Below are positions 1 through 12,802 of a DNA stretch of 64,000 bases, piece by piece (the stretch's first letter is position 1; each line of letters opens with the position of its first letter). The notes below the pieces were generated by a model that saw nothing but the letters and a program-made list of their open reading frames with translations, had not been told where the DNA came from and did no database searches. The stretch covers positions 9,515,691 through 9,579,690 of the forward strand of contig NC_064540.1 of assembly GCF_023856365.1 (NCBI RefSeq), written 5' to 3'. A program made the position numbers and the translations under genes. This DNA is from Brienomyrus brachyistius. Its lineage: Eukaryota; Chordata; Actinopteri; Osteoglossiformes; Mormyridae.

Positions 1-376
1 ATGGACAGCTAAGATACCTGTGCGTCAGTCACAAGACCTGCCCCTTCAGTTTTGATTCTCATTGCATCCCATTACAGGCAGACAATGTGACCAATCACTG
101 ATGGATACGGACTGATGTCAGCCACTGGGACTGGTTCTGCTGGTGGAGGGTCAGCAGGTCATAGGTAAGTGTGTGCTTGGTGGGGGTCATCAGCCAGGCT
201 TTCTGAGGCTATGTCTGTGCCGGCTTGCCAGCTGTGGCGCTAATGACACAGACAAGCTGCCGTCAATCCAATTAGCCAAACTGCATGTTCCCTGCAGCTG
301 TGCCTCGGTACAGCCGGAACTGCCTGGAGGGTGGAGTTCATCTCCACGGAGACAGCGGGGGTGGCTTTCTGCTTTG

Positions 377-637
377 GCCTTGGGGATGTGGTGCCCCCCA
401 ACACCACCCACAACACTCCAGTCTAAGTACGCAGGAGCTCCCAACCACTGCCTACAACATGCCGATCCAAGTACTCAGAAGATCCTGACCGCTGCCCACA
501 ACACGCTGATCTAAGTAATCAGGAGCACCTAGACACCGCCCACAACATGCCGGTCCAAATATTATGCTGCAGTGCAATGGCAATAAAGCTTTCTATTCTA
601 TTCTATTCTATTCTATTCTATTCTATTCTATTCAGGG
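377..637. repeat. 43-bp tandem repeat followed by (TTCTA)n
   Basis: About three degenerate 43-bp units (shared core CTAAGTA...CCACAACATGCC) occupy roughly 377-560. They are followed by GCAATAAAGC and a pure TTCTA pentanucleotide array at about 590-635. An AATAAA directly followed by a short tandem tail is the usual 3' end of a fish LINE, so this may be the tail of a retroposon. No reverse-transcriptase sequence is visible. Confidence 0.6.
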
Positions 638-1673
638 ACTTGAATCACTAGTCCTCAAACAGGGCTATAGTTAACTCCTAACATCAGTACCGTGCCTCAT
701 CTTTTAACCTGATTTCCTCCTGAAATCTTGACAGTCGTGAGCCTTCTGCACTTTAACAGACAGATGCTGGGGTCTTTTGCCTGAAGGCCACTTCAGTGAG
801 TAGCATCCAGAGTGCGGGGACAGAGCCTGTGTGCACCTCCAGGAGGGATTATATGCAAATTGGGCAGAGGTTACACTGAGAGATGGGGGGGGGGGGGGGG
901 GGGTGCGGCACACAGACACTGAACTGAACAGCGAGTGGCTTGTTTGAGCGCCGTCTCTCGCTGTCCGGGCCCTCGTGACTCTGTGGAGGATGTGTGCTCA
1001 CTGGGCCCTGACAGCCCCCCTCCTCTTATCAGCTGCCCTGCCCTTTAATTACAGCCTCTCTGCCTCCCCCAGCCTGCCCCGCTTAATGACCTCACTCCAC
1101 TCCCCTCCCCTCCTGAGTTCCCGCAAATCACACCCCCGACAGGTCTGTGCTTTCCCAGGCGCCTCTCTCTCCCTCCCTCCCTCTGTATCCCCCCCCCCAT
1201 CAAAACCAATCCCTACAGCTCAGTGTTCAATCAGCTGGATCTGTTCTCAGTTAAAGCCTCCACCCATCAAACACCCCCCCATCACACATACACACACAAA
1301 TACACACACACACACACACATGCGGGTTTCTGCGGTCACCTTTGAATAACTTGTGCATGTCAACAAGGAGAGCATGGCTGAGGAGTCCGTCTCCACCCCC
1401 CACCCCTTAATTGCTTTAGCGTTATAATTATTTGGATAGCAGCCCCCCCTTCCCCAATATCAACTCCTAATTGCCTTATTGGAGGAGTTGCTTGAGATGG
1501 TAAGTCATTCGGCCGTCTGTCAGGTGCTAATTATACTGCATAAAGAGAATGGGTCTGCTTCACATATGTCTGCCCAAGTGCTTATGGGATATCGGCAGAT
1601 AGACACGTTACTGATATGTGAATACAACCTGTCTTACATTCCAATAAAAACTTGCCCTGGGTTGCTGGCTGCA

Positions 1674-1925
1674 TAATGCTAAGGCTTCAGTTTTACTGTA
1701 CATACAGGCTACACACCCATCCATCCCGCTAATGCTAAAGGCTTCAGTTTTACGGTATATTCAGGCTACACACCCATCCATCCCGCTAATGTTAAAGGCT
1801 TCAGTTTTACTGTATATACAGGCTACACACCCATCCATCCCGCTAATGCTAAAGGCTTCAGTTTTACTGTATATACGGGCTACATACTCTTCCATCCACC
1901 CAATGCTAAAGTTTTAGTTTTACTG
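1674..1925. repeat. 57-bp minisatellite, about 4.5 copies
   Basis: Units begin TAATGCTAAAGGCTTCAG at about 1674, 1730, 1787, 1844 and 1901 (last copy partial). They contain the CATCCATCC motif. Because 57 is a multiple of three, an artefactual open frame with a repeated peptide runs through it. Not a gene. Confidence 0.85.
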
Positions 1926-2471
1926 TATGATTATCAACTCATTGAATTAATTATGAATGTAGCGTAGGTAAGCCATATACTTTTATCAGTGCTCAGTGAC
2001 CCTTCTCCTACATACTTGCAAGGAAGTGTTGGTGTACATGGTGAAATGTAAATGGTGGTCTAGCTACTGTTACCTCAAGGATCATTCCAGCTGAGACACC
2101 TGATCTAAACAATTTTGAACATGATATGATTGTTGGTAGCAGATGCAGCTGCTTGGATTTTCATGTGTAGAGTTTAGAGAGGATGGTGTGATGGACAAGA
2201 GCATCCAGTCAGCAGCATTTCTGTGACCTAACACCTTGAGGGCAAAGGAGGATGGACTCGTTAAAGCTAACAGGAAGATCACAAGTGCAGAAATAACAGT
2301 TCAGTACAACAGTGGTGTGCAGGACAGTTTCTCAAAATCCACAGTTCATCAAACTTCAAAGTGATTCTGGAAGGAAAAAAAGTGGGCCCTACCTGGCACT
2401 ATGCAGGGATACTTATTAAAGTGCCTACGGATTGTATGTAGGGTGTGAAGGAAATAATGGAAACACAGATC

Positions 2472-3290
2472 TTTACAGGAACTGTGTTCTGCTCATTTTC
2501 CAGCACCGCATAACCAGCGTAGCCTGCAGACAGAGCACGCATAGCACAGGGTATATACAGTGCATGCACGGGGTACACACAGCATACAAACGGGGTACAC
2601 ACAGCATACATACAGGGTACACACAGCATACACACAGGGTACACACAGCATACACACAGGGTACACAAAGCATGAGTATGGGGTACACACAGCATACACA
2701 CGGGGTACACACAGCATACACACAGGGTACACACAGCATACCCACGGGGTACACAAAGCATGAGTATGGGGTACACACAGCATACACACGGGGTACACAC
2801 AGGGTACACACAGGATACACACGGGGTACACAAAGCATACACACGGGGCACACACAGCATACACACGGGGTACACACAGCATGAGTACGGGGTACACACA
2901 GCATACATACGGGGTACACAAAGCATAAGTACGGGGTACACAATGCATGAATACGGGGTACACACAGCATACACACGGGGAACACAAAGCATGAGTATGG
3001 GGTACTCACAGCATAAGTACAGGGCACACACCACATACACACGGGGTACACACAGCATACACACAGGGTTTTCACAGGAACTGTGTTCTGCTCATTTTCT
3101 GGCACCACATATCCAACGTAGCCTGGAGGCAGCACACGCATAGCATAGGGCATGCACAGCATACGCACAGGGTACACACGGTGTACACAGGGGATACACA
3201 CAGGGAACACACAAGGTACACAAAGCGTAGGCACAGGATGCAGACAATGTATGCACACAGTGTATGCACAACATACGCACAGGGAACACA
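2472..3290. repeat. 22-bp minisatellite bracketed by a ~90-bp direct duplication
   Basis: The core unit is GGGTACACACAGCATACACA plus two bases (22 bp), repeated with single-base variants over about 2555-3290. An almost identical non-repeat block (AGGAACTGTGTTCTGCTCAT and following) occurs at about 2475-2550 and again at about 3073-3145, so the array has a higher-order structure. All three frames of both strands stay open because the unit lacks stop triplets; 3 x 22 bp gives a 22-residue peptide period. These frames are artefacts. Confidence 0.9.
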
Positions 3291-4189
3291 CTCTCACACA
3301 CATTCACTCTCACACAAACAAAGAACATTTTAGAAACATAAGCACTTCTGTTATTTTAAATATCAAAACAGAAGCTTTATTTGGATCTGTGATTGAAGAT
3401 GAAATACGTGCAGGTTTAGGGAGCTGAAGTGCACACAGTTATATTAACCCAGAGAATTTGCTTTTCTTTTCCAAACTGATGGTTTTAGCACAATAGCTTA
3501 TTTGGCCCAACGGGGCCATACAAGGCTGCACTGGTCCATAGTGCACCATTCTGGTTAGTAAAATGTTTACTGGTTCATGCTGCTTATAGCCCCAAGGAAG
3601 GTAGATCACCCTTCAAAATCATTGGCTAGGCCAACCCAGCACCCTGACTCTTGACCCCCGACCCCCACCCATGTGACACATGACCCCTTCGCTCACATGG
3701 TCTGGGCATTTATGACCAGGACACTCATGTTGCTGGGCGTCTCTCTGGGGCAAAGGCCTCCTGTCTCCATTGTGTGGGAGTGGATCATAGGCAGGGGGGT
3801 CACTGGAGGTCAAATCAAACAGTAAGGGGGGGGGGTGAATGTGTACTGCAAGCATGTATGTGTGTGCAATGACAGGGTCAGCCCTGGATCAGCGCTCCAC
3901 ACCCGGCTCCAAGGAACTGTTCAGAGTGCGTGTATGTGTAGAGCTTGGGGATGGGGGGTAGCGGCATCCACAGGGTAGAAGCACAACCACAGCCAAAATC
4001 ATCATGATCAATAGGACAGTCATCTCTGACAAACTCTGCACACACAGACTGACTGCCAGTGTAAGGCCACACTGCACAAAAGCACTGCTTATCCATACCA
4101 CTCATAAACAGTAACCGGTTGACAGGCATGTAGCAAAGGTAACATAATTAAAACATTAACATGAAGAAATTCATTACTACTAATAATAA

Positions 4190-4245
4190 TAATAATAACC
4201 AAACAAAACAATGACAATAAAACAAAACCAATAATAGTAATTATT

Positions 4246-4279
<34 letters not shown>

Positions 4280-4280
4280 C
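4190..4280. repeat. (GAT)n/(AAT)n microsatellite
   Basis: A pure GAT trinucleotide run at about 4246-4279 follows AATAAT repeats. It lies just upstream of the candidate zbtb46 promoter. Confidence 0.9.
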
Positions 4281-4379
4281 GGAAGCTCTCAGTGCTGTTA
4301 GTGACACTCAGTCCAACAGGATATGAACATTCAGTGTCTTCTAGTCAGATATTGAACGATGCTGCCCGCAAACAAGCCG

Positions 4380-4482
4380 TCTTTAAACGAGGCGGTCGGC
4401 AGATCAATGTGCCCAGCTGCCCGTTAGAGAGGAGAGCAGCCTATCCATACTGCTTCATTTCCTGCTCTCTACTCTTACTGTC

Positions 4483-4524
<42 letters not shown>

Positions 4525-4728
4525 CGCTTGAGTGGAGAAATAGGGAGTGGGAGAAAAGCTCTTCACACTAAGGCGGGCGGAGGGGCAGTAGAAGGTCGGC
4601 AGGAAGAGTGGGAAGACGGAGAAAGGAGTAAATACGGACGGACAGCCGAAGAGCAGCGATCAGGGGCTGTTTAAAAGCGGAAGAAGGGACCTCGGCTGGA
4701 ACCTGCAGTCTGCCCCATGGGTTAACAG
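4380..4728 (+). promoter_or_regulatory. zbtb46: Candidate zbtb46 promoter and noncoding exon 1
   Basis: The block is GC- and CpG-richer than its surroundings. It has a (GA)n tract at 4484-4525 and a GC-box-like GGGCGG near 4573-4580. It ends in a strong donor, AACAG|GTACGC, with GT at 4729-4730. A noncoding first exon ending at 4728 could splice to the acceptor at 10432-10433, just upstream of the initiator ATG. Only RNA evidence could confirm this; the start of transcription cannot be placed. Confidence 0.4.
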
Positions 4729-6847
4729 GTACGCAGCCCCCACTCCCCCGTATCGAGTCCTGTCATTCATTTAGTTCGCGACTAAATCGGCGTTCACCAC
4801 CCAACTTAACCGCCTCGTACGCATTAAGAAACCCGGCGACCGAGTTCGTTTGTTACGAGCTAGAGTAGCAGCAGTTACCCCGCTACACCTTGCGCGTTTC
4901 GGGGGTTTTCAGTGTCCAAACGTTAATGTCCGTGAGCGAAAGCGCGTCCCGGGTGGGAGGAAGATGGGCAGCGCGCTGCTTAAAGGGACCACGCTGATCT
5001 CGCCGCGGTTCGGACCCGAGCTCTGCCGCTTAAAGGCACCTGTCTGTAATACAGTAAAACTGAATCCTTAGCATTACCAGTGTACCTCCCGTACATACTT
5101 AAAATAGGCTAAATGTGTAGTTATTCAGCCCCTATCCTCCCACCACCGCCACCAGCAGAGCGTTCTGTCAAAACCCCCCAGAGCACATTTCACTAAAGAC
5201 AGAGTATTTGCCATTACACACTCTACACCCGGCAAACACACTTTACTCCATATATTACACACTCTACTCCCCGGCAGATACACTTTATTCTACTCTACTA
5301 TATCTACTTTGTCGTGAAGCTGAATTTTGCTTCTGTCTCTGTGACTTTGTTATTCAGTTCGTCACCCTGACCGGTGATGTGTTAAAGAGTCGAAATCCGA
5401 GTAACAATTCGGACAGTCGGGTTTAATCTTCACCTTCAGAATGGGGGGCGTTAATGCGTGAATTCCTCGTTATTCGGAGTCGTCAGTCTTCGCTTTACAC
5501 TCCGCCTGTCCTCCGGAGGACCGGCCTCGGATCCGTGTAGCTCTCCGCCGAGCGCACAGCATTGGTAATTGTAAGTTTTGCTCTCAGTCAATGAGAATTT
5601 GCTTGCAAAGTGCGAGTGTGGAAAGGCAACTACACGGGCGGGAGAAGGAGAGAGCAACGCAAATAAATCAGACACAGAAAAGCTCTTTAACAATATTTAG
5701 ATATCAAATATTCATGAGTATTAACTACTGATGGAATTGTAATGGAGCAAAATTAAGGCGCAACTCCAACTTAATAAGTGAATTGCCATGCGAAAATAAA
5801 GATGTTGGATGAAGACTTTTTTACTTCTGGCATCATCTATCACAAAGGGGCAGGCTATGATAATTTGCGGTGGGGTTCATATTTCACAAAGCCCCTGTTT
5901 GTAAGCTTTCACCCGCCGTGTGGTAGTCCGGGACACGGAAGCGTTTTCCGTGCGTGGATACATCTGAAAGGCTTATGTGCGCGTATGTTCGGAGTTAAAA
6001 TGCTCATCGTTTTTTAAGATTCTTTCAAAACGCTCTCTCTTTTTATCATATTATTATCCTCTTGTCTACAGGCTGAGTTTCTGGCGAAATCGCGTTTTTA
6101 TTAATTGTCACAGCGCCGGCGTAAGCGTGATGCTGGTGTTCCTGTTGACACAGTGAGGAATCCGGCTGTTATGTTTAGTAATGGAAATAGGACATTCCAC
6201 AGAGACTGCCCCCTCCCACCACGTGCGAGATTCCCCAGTTGAAAATGCACCCCCCCCCAACCCCACCCCACATAATGTGGCAGCCCCATCTGCCCCAGTC
6301 CTGCAGCATCTTACTCTTCAGGCTGCACCACTACGTGGGGGGATAGATGGGGCATTTCCTCTGGAACATCCCACATCAGAGTTAATTTCCGGGACCGTGG
6401 GCTGTGCCACCCCCACCCCCAACGCACTCTTATTGTGGAAGCATTGGCCCTGTTCTTGTTTCAGACTCAGTGTGGTGCCTGTTTGGAGGGTGAGATTTAA
6501 GTGAGAAAGTGTACAGTGTCTATTTGTGTGTGTTTGTGTATGTGTGTGTGCGTGTGTGTGTGTGTGAGGGAGAGGCGCAGAATGTGAAATATGTGTATGT
6601 GAGTGAGGCCTTAGTATTGCGTGTGTGAGAGAGAGAGGGGAGGAGCAGTGGAAATGTCAGTAGCTGCTAGCGTAAATGTGTGTGGGGGCGGCTAGGAAGA
6701 AAGGGCAGGAGAAATCGAAGAGCTTCCAATTTGTTGGGAAAGGGTGGGGTCCCTGGCTGGCAGGGGCACCTGCAGCACATAGGTATAGGCTGGGACCCAG
6801 GGTCTCGTCAGCGTAAACCTGGACACTGTGGCTCTTGTTTAGGGATG

Positions 6848-6963
6848 TGTTTGTGTAGGGAACACCCCGCCCCATTTGTGTAGGGACAATACCATCCCAT
6901 TTGTGTGGGGATGACCCCGCCCTGTTTCTGTAGGGAACACCCCGCCCCATTTGTGTAGGGATC
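6848..6963. repeat. 25-bp tandem repeat, about 4.5 copies
   Basis: Units of the form TTTGTGTAGGGAACACCCCG plus five bases start at about 6850, 6875, 6900, 6925 and 6950, with some divergence in copies two and three. Confidence 0.8.
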
Positions 6964-7330
6964 AACTTGGGTGTTGAAGCATGTACCGGCTGGGGGTGTG
7001 AGTTTGTATCTGAGTGGGGGCGAGAAAGGCAGTGGGGCAGGGCTGTCATTAGTGCTGAGGGATGTTGCGGGATATAACTGGGGGTCATGTTTACACACAA
7101 CGCACCCATCCTCTCTGGCCTCCTGCCAGCCTTGGCTGCAGTACAGGGGTGGGGAGGCAAGCTTTACATCACTATCTACTTGTGGTAGCTGATGCCTCCC
7201 CCCAACGCCCCTCCCGCAGGTGTCACCCTGTTGTGCCTTGAGGTGCGGGCAGTGTGTGCATGGGGGTGTGTGTCTGTGTGTGCCTGTCAGTGTGTCTGAC
7301 TACCTGTCAATCTGTATGTCTGCCAGTCTG

Positions 7331-7481
7331 TCAGCCTATCAATTTGTAAGTATGTATGTCTGCATGTCTATCAGTCTGTTTGCCTTTCTGTCAGCCTATC
7401 AATTTGTAAGTATGTATGTCTGCATGTCTATCAGTCTGTTTGCCTTTCTGTCAGCCTATCAATTTGTAAGTATGTATGTCT
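7331..7481. repeat. 60-bp minisatellite, 2.5 copies
   Basis: Identical units starting TCAGCCTATCAATTTGTAAG lie at 7331, 7391 and 7451. They sit in a region rich in CTGT/CTGC tetranucleotides (about 7250-7600). Near-perfect identity suggests a recent expansion. Confidence 0.9.
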
Positions 7482-7814
7482 GTCACTCAGTCTGTGTGAC
7501 AGTCTACCTGTATCTGCCTGTCAGACTGACGGACAGACATACAAACTATCTGCCTGCCTGTCTGTCTGTTAGTGTGTCTGTCTGTCTTTATGTGCTGTGT
7601 CCCGAGTTCATTTCCTCATAGGAGCTTCTTCGTAGTGCTTCATGTAACCTCCAGTGCCTTATATCCTTTAGTTTTGTGTGTCCTTGGAGACAGACACAGA
7701 CAGAATGCTGCTGTCTGAATACTGACACAGGAACTGGATTCTGTCCTCGGTCAAATGTCACTCTCAAGTTTGTCCTTGAGGCAGAAATCTGAATTGGAGC
7801 ATGTGGAGAAAGGC

Positions 7815-7990
7815 AGACCGTGCATGTATCTGTGCCTGTGTGCGTATCTGTATATGTATCCTTACCTGTGCATGTATCTGTGCCTGTGTGCGTATCTGTA
7901 TATGTATCCTTACCTGTGCATGTATCTGTGCCTGTGTGCGTATCTGTATATGTATCCTTACCTGTGCATGTATCTGTGCCTGTGTGTGTA
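7815..7990. repeat. 48-bp minisatellite, about 3.5 copies
   Basis: Nearly identical 48-bp units with the core TGCATGTATCTGTGCCTGTG. 48 is a multiple of three, so several frames on both strands stay open with repeated peptides. None resembles a known protein. Confidence 0.9.
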
Positions 7991-9779
7991 TGTATTTGTG
8001 TATTTGTGCCTGTGCGTGAATCCATTTGTGAATTTGTGCGTGCATCTGTATGTGAATCTGTGCCTGTGTCTGAGCTTGTGTCTGTGCTCGTCTGTGCATC
8101 TATGTTTTTTTGAAGATTATCCACTTCCTGGAATAATTTTCTACTGCAGAAATTTAGCTGATTATCCTCCCTTGAAAGGTGTATCTGCCAGATGTCTGGA
8201 TTTGAGCATGGCGCCATTCGGTGCTGGTCCATTTTCTTGGGCGCCACATACCAGCACTGAGAGCTGACTTTTACCCAAGTCAAAGTGGAATTTGATGAAT
8301 CGTATAAAACAATATTTCTCAACTAAGTCAATGGGGAGCCATAGTCAGTCCACATTTTTGCCTCCTCCCAGCTCCCAACACACTCAAACCAAACAGTCAA
8401 GGAATCAGAGACACCAAATGCCTGGTACAAGTGTGCTGCGAGCTGGGTAGACTGTGGACAGTCTGGGGGTCCCCGAAGACTGGCTTGAGAAATACTGGTG
8501 TGAAATGTCATCAGTCATTCCACAGTCAGCTGAGCGGCAAAGCCTTCTACTCACAGATCCCACCAAAACCCGCTCAAACTGTCGATTTCACTTCCTGTTT
8601 TACGTTATACCGCTGTAGGTTTTACCCCAGACAGGGTTAGGGTTGTGAACCACACTTTCAAATGCCTTTTCCCTGTAGCGATGGCACCAGGGAGGTGGAG
8701 CCTAGGAAGCCCCTCCCACCAATCGATGCTTTCCCCAGCCGGTCAGTCTTTGCCGGTGCTAGTGAGCTAATGAGGGCTGATCCAGTCTCACAGCAGGTAT
8801 AGCTACCCTCTGGGGGTGAGTATCCAGTGGGTCTGGCTGTTGCCCCCCTAATCACTGCACATTACCTCTAGTGCTGATGTGCAGACATGATCACATCATT
8901 CTCCAGGTTGCCCCCTCCTGGCCATCCTTTGCCAGCATGTGTGGACCTCCAGTAGTCTGTCAGAGATGGAGGAAGAAGTGTGGGGTGCTGCCCATGCTGT
9001 TTGCATCTAGAATCTATGTATGTGTGTGTGTGTGCCTGGGTGAATGTGGTGAGTCTGTGCATGGATCATAAGCTCCAGCAGCTTGATGATCTTTAGATCA
9101 TCTGAATACATGGGGAGTGTCCTGCACAGGACTCCGTATAAGTGTGAAATAAAAACCAAAGGGGAGAGAGGGGGAGCAAGGCATTATGGTGTTCCCAGAG
9201 AGGGTGGGGGGTGTTCATATGGATTTTGGGACAGTGGTTCTCATGCCATGAGGGTAAGAAGGAGAGATGTGTGGGGTCTGTCTGGGGTCAAAGGGGAGTG
9301 TTTGTTTGAGCTTCATGCTGTTAAGCGTCAGCGTTTCTCAGCTCAGTCACACGGAAAACCTTGTTAGTGATCAGCTGCGGCATTCTGGAGCCATACCACT
9401 GACTTCCCCAACTAGCTGGGGGGGGGGGGGGGGGAGCGCCTCGCTCAAGACGCCTTCGTTCAATCATGCAAGTCCAACATCAATGGACACGGTGAATTTC
9501 GCAACGCTGTTTTGATCTTCCCTTTATTGACGTCACTTTTCTACAACATGTTGGAGTAGACATGGGTCAAGCTGATCTGTCCTGTCATGTAGACCTCAGG
9601 CGTTGAGATAGTGTTTTTCCTGAAGGCAAAAGCACACTGCTGAGTGAGAGCTCTCAGTGCACTGGTATAACCGTCCAAATGAAGATGTGGGCTTTCTTAG
9701 TCCTGGTCCGAGCAGCTCTGTGTAACTCTGAGCGCTAGACAGAATGAGAGCTGGGGCGCGTTGGGGTTCGGCAGCAGGA

Positions 9780-9934
9780 GGTGAAAAGCGAGCGGCGCCG
9801 AGAGCGAGGCCCGAGAGCCGACCGACCGTCCCCGTGTCAGGACCTGTCAGCCAGCGCACTATAAAAAGCACCGCAAAGTCCTGCTTTTTCACAGAGCTGC
9901 CATACAGCCTCCTGCGTGACGGCAGAGTAAGAGC
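9780..9934 (+). promoter_or_regulatory. zbtb46: Candidate TATA-containing alternative promoter of zbtb46
   Basis: A short GC/CpG-rich block (about 9755-9845) is followed by TATAAAAAG at 9860-9868. A transcription start about 30 bp later would be near 9890. A donor, GAGC|GTGAGT, lies at 9935-9940. This would make a roughly 45-base noncoding exon about 500 bp upstream of the coding exon. Inference from motif order only. Confidence 0.35.
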
Positions 9935-10433
9935 GTGAGTGTCTTTGTCTGGCTTGCGGTTCCCGTCCCCAGCTCTAGCGTCCTGAGACAGCCAGCTATA
10001 AACACACTCTGTATACCACCCACAGGACTGCTATGGACATAGTCGTTGATGCCTGTTACTAGTGCAACAGCCCATGTATAATTGCAGCAGGTGTCATTCT
10101 GCAGTAAGTAACCCATCAGGGCTAGCTAACCTAGCAAAGTATTACCCGGACGTGCGTGTCCTGCTAATCGGCATGATTATATGGGTTTTTCTGTTGGAAA
10201 CATTTATTTCATGTGTTCCACTGTCTTGCACTTTTTCTCACACTCTCTTTTTAAATCGTGTAATGTTAATTGCTCCAGAGTCTCCATTAAGTGCTCTGGG
10301 CCAACCGTTTTGGGAAGAGCGCTATTTATACATAACTTCATTTTGAGCCAAATCGAATGAAGCGGAGGGTGTAGTAGGAGGCGGCTGGGCAGAGCTCGCC
10401 GTCTCGTACCAAAACCATTTTGTTTGTCCCCAG

Positions 10434-11295
10434 GCCTCGGCTGCAGAGCCCATTCCGGCCTCCGACACGAGCAGCGTGATGGAGATCGAGTCTCACTACC
10501 GGCACCTCCTGCGGGAGCTGGACACACAGAGGCGGAGCGGCATCCTGTGTGACGTCAGCGTGGTAGTGGAGGGTCGCGTCTTCACCGCACATCGCAACGT
10601 GCTGCTGGGCAGCAGCCGTTACTTCAAGACGCTGTATGGCGGCCCAGGGGCGGAGCCAGTGACCGTCACGCGGCTGGACATCGTCACGGCGCGTGGCTTC
10701 GAGGCCATCCTGGACTTCATGTACTCGGCACGTTTGGCCCTCACCGGCGCCAATGTCATCGAAGTCATGTCGGCGGCTAGCTACCTGCAGATGACAGACA
10801 TTGTGCGGGCATGCCACGCTTTCATCCGTGCCGCCCTCGACATCAGCCTGCGCCCCAAGCTGCCGGACGAGCCGTCTGAGTTCGAGGTGACTCCGGGTGG
10901 CGGGTCCTCCCCCTGGCGGGGACGCCGCACCAGCCCAGCCAACTCGTCGGGTGACTCCGCCATTGCCAGCAGCCATGAAAGTGGCAGCATCTGCAGCAGA
11001 GATGACCAGGGTCCCCAGAGCCACGAGAGTAGGGAGGGGGCCTCCACACCGGCACTGTGGCCTGCCGACCCTCCTCCTAGTAGTCCTAATGATGGGCGAC
11101 TCCCCGAGTGTGCAGAGCCGCACACGGGTGAGGAACAGCAGCCTTCCCGGTCTGGCCGGCGGAAGAATCGCAAGAACAAAGACACGATCCGGTACATCGC
11201 ACCGCAGCCAGAGTCTGGGGACAGCCACTCGGGGTCTCCACTGCCCTCCACCCTGTCTGTGTCTGGCTGGAGCGGCAGCAATCAAGGATGTTCAG
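10434..11295 (+). CDS. zbtb46: zbtb46 coding exon 1 (BTB domain)
   Basis: The exon begins after TTTGTCCCCAG (AG at 10432-10433), has 45 bases of 5' UTR, then the ATG at 10479. It encodes residues 1-272 and the first base of codon 273. The donor is TTCAG|GTATGG at 11296. It is strongly GC-rich at third positions compared with the flanking introns. Confidence 0.93.
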
Positions 11296-12757
11296 GTATG
11301 GGCTCTGAAATCCCATAATCCTCCATTCCACTACTCGTCATGTAGTGTGGTTGTGATTAGCTAGCTGTGATGTGCCTACCGGCTTGTGCATCTCTTCCAG
11401 CTTTGTGTCTCTTTACCCTCCTACCCTGACCTCTCTGCCCTTTTCTCTTGGTATTGACTGATACAGTTCCTTTGGGATCTCAGTTCCAATATTCTCCTTT
11501 GGGATATTAGCTCTGATGGTCTGCTTCAGAATCTCTGGTCAATGGTTCCCTTGGGAACTCTGTTCTGATGGTTTCCTTTGGGATTTTGGTTCTGATGGTC
11601 CCCTCTGGGATCTTTGCTCAGTGGTCCACTGTTAGTCCCACGTTGATGGTTTAGGATCTCTGCTAAATGGCTTGCTTCAGGATCTTGCACTGATGGTATC
11701 CTTCGGGATCTCTGCTTGACGGTTTGCTTCTGGATCTCAGTCTTCTTTGGAATTTTGGTTCTGATGGTTTGCTTCAGGATCCCCTTTGGGATCTCGGTTC
11801 TAATGGTCCCCTTTGAGATCTTGCTCCGATGGTCTCCTTCGGGATCTCGGTTCTAATGGTCCCCTTTGAGATCTTGCTCCGATGGTCTCCTTCGGGATCT
11901 CGGTTCTAATGGTCTCCTTCGGGATCTCGGTTCTAATGGTCCCCTTTGAGATCTTGCTCCGATGGTCTCCTTCGGGATCTCGGTTCTAATGGTCCCCTTT
12001 GAGATCTTGCTCCGATGGTCCCCTTTGAGATCTTGCTCCGATGGTCTCCTTCGGGATCTCGGTTCTAATGGTCTCCTTCGGGATCTCGGTTCTAATGGTC
12101 TCCTTCGGATGCTCTCACGCTGTCAGGCTTCTTTCCTCTTTTGCGACCCCCCAGGGAGGAAAGCTCTCTGTGGCTTTTCTCTGTTCTGGATCCTCACTTG
12201 AGCTGCACAAGACAATGTCCCAGTTTTTTTCCACCACAGCAAAGGAAAAAACCAACACCCCCCCCCCCCCCTCCCCGCCCCCGCCAGCCCCCCACTACCA
12301 TGTCATGTTGGGCAGCAGCCTGACCTGATAAAATATGGAGGAGCTGGTGGGGGCAAGCGCATGTGTCTCTGGAGGGAGGGGGAACAGTCCTCTGGAGATG
12401 GTTGCTTCAGAATGCAAGGCACATTTTTAAAGGATAGTATTTTTCCTGTAATTTGACATGGTCGCCTCTCACCCTGCCCCCCACCCCCATGCTCATGAGC
12501 ACCTGACAGGTGGGGGGAAGTGGCACTATCCCCCGGCTACTCGGGCTGCTGTGCCTGACTCCCTCTCAGCAGCTGCCCTGACACTGGGCTTACACCCGGT
12601 GACCCACCCACCCCCCAGCACAATAACTGTAAGTGCTCACAGCATAGCCGAGTGAGGCTGTGCACAAACCTTTGTGAAAGCCCCCACCTACCCACCCAGT
12701 AATCTGCATAGCTTCCACTGATGAGGTCACTGCAGTTGACCTCAGTGCAATGGGGCA

Positions 12758-12802
<45 letters not shown>

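Larger units (their letters stand above)
1..4380. other. Upstream non-coding region
   Basis: I see no gene here. Open frames are short or lie in tandem repeats and resemble no family I know. The stretch holds the minisatellites listed separately, a poly(G) run near 888-903, a CA run near 1293-1322 and an AT-rich, homeodomain-site-like stretch around 1400-1560 that could be a conserved non-coding element. The human neighbours on this side of ZBTB46 (ABHD16B, TPD52L2) are not visible. Confidence 0.5.
4729..10433 (+). other. zbtb46: Candidate zbtb46 intron 1 (5' UTR)
   Basis: If the noncoding first exon is right, this 5.7-kb stretch is intron 1. It contains CpG-rich sequence to about 5.1 kb, unrepetitive AT-rich sequence around 5.69-5.80 kb, the minisatellites listed separately and the TATA-containing candidate second promoter. 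I see no conserved coding exon. Confidence 0.4.

Noticed and set aside
2399..3328. Long open frames with CVYP/YTQHTH-type repeats on both strands
   Set aside because: They are translations of a 22-bp minisatellite open in every frame; no start context, splice sites or family similarity.
10338..11285. 315-residue open frame antisense to zbtb46 exon 1
   Set aside because: Shadow of a GC-rich coding exon; no independent similarity, and the plus strand encodes a clear BTB domain.
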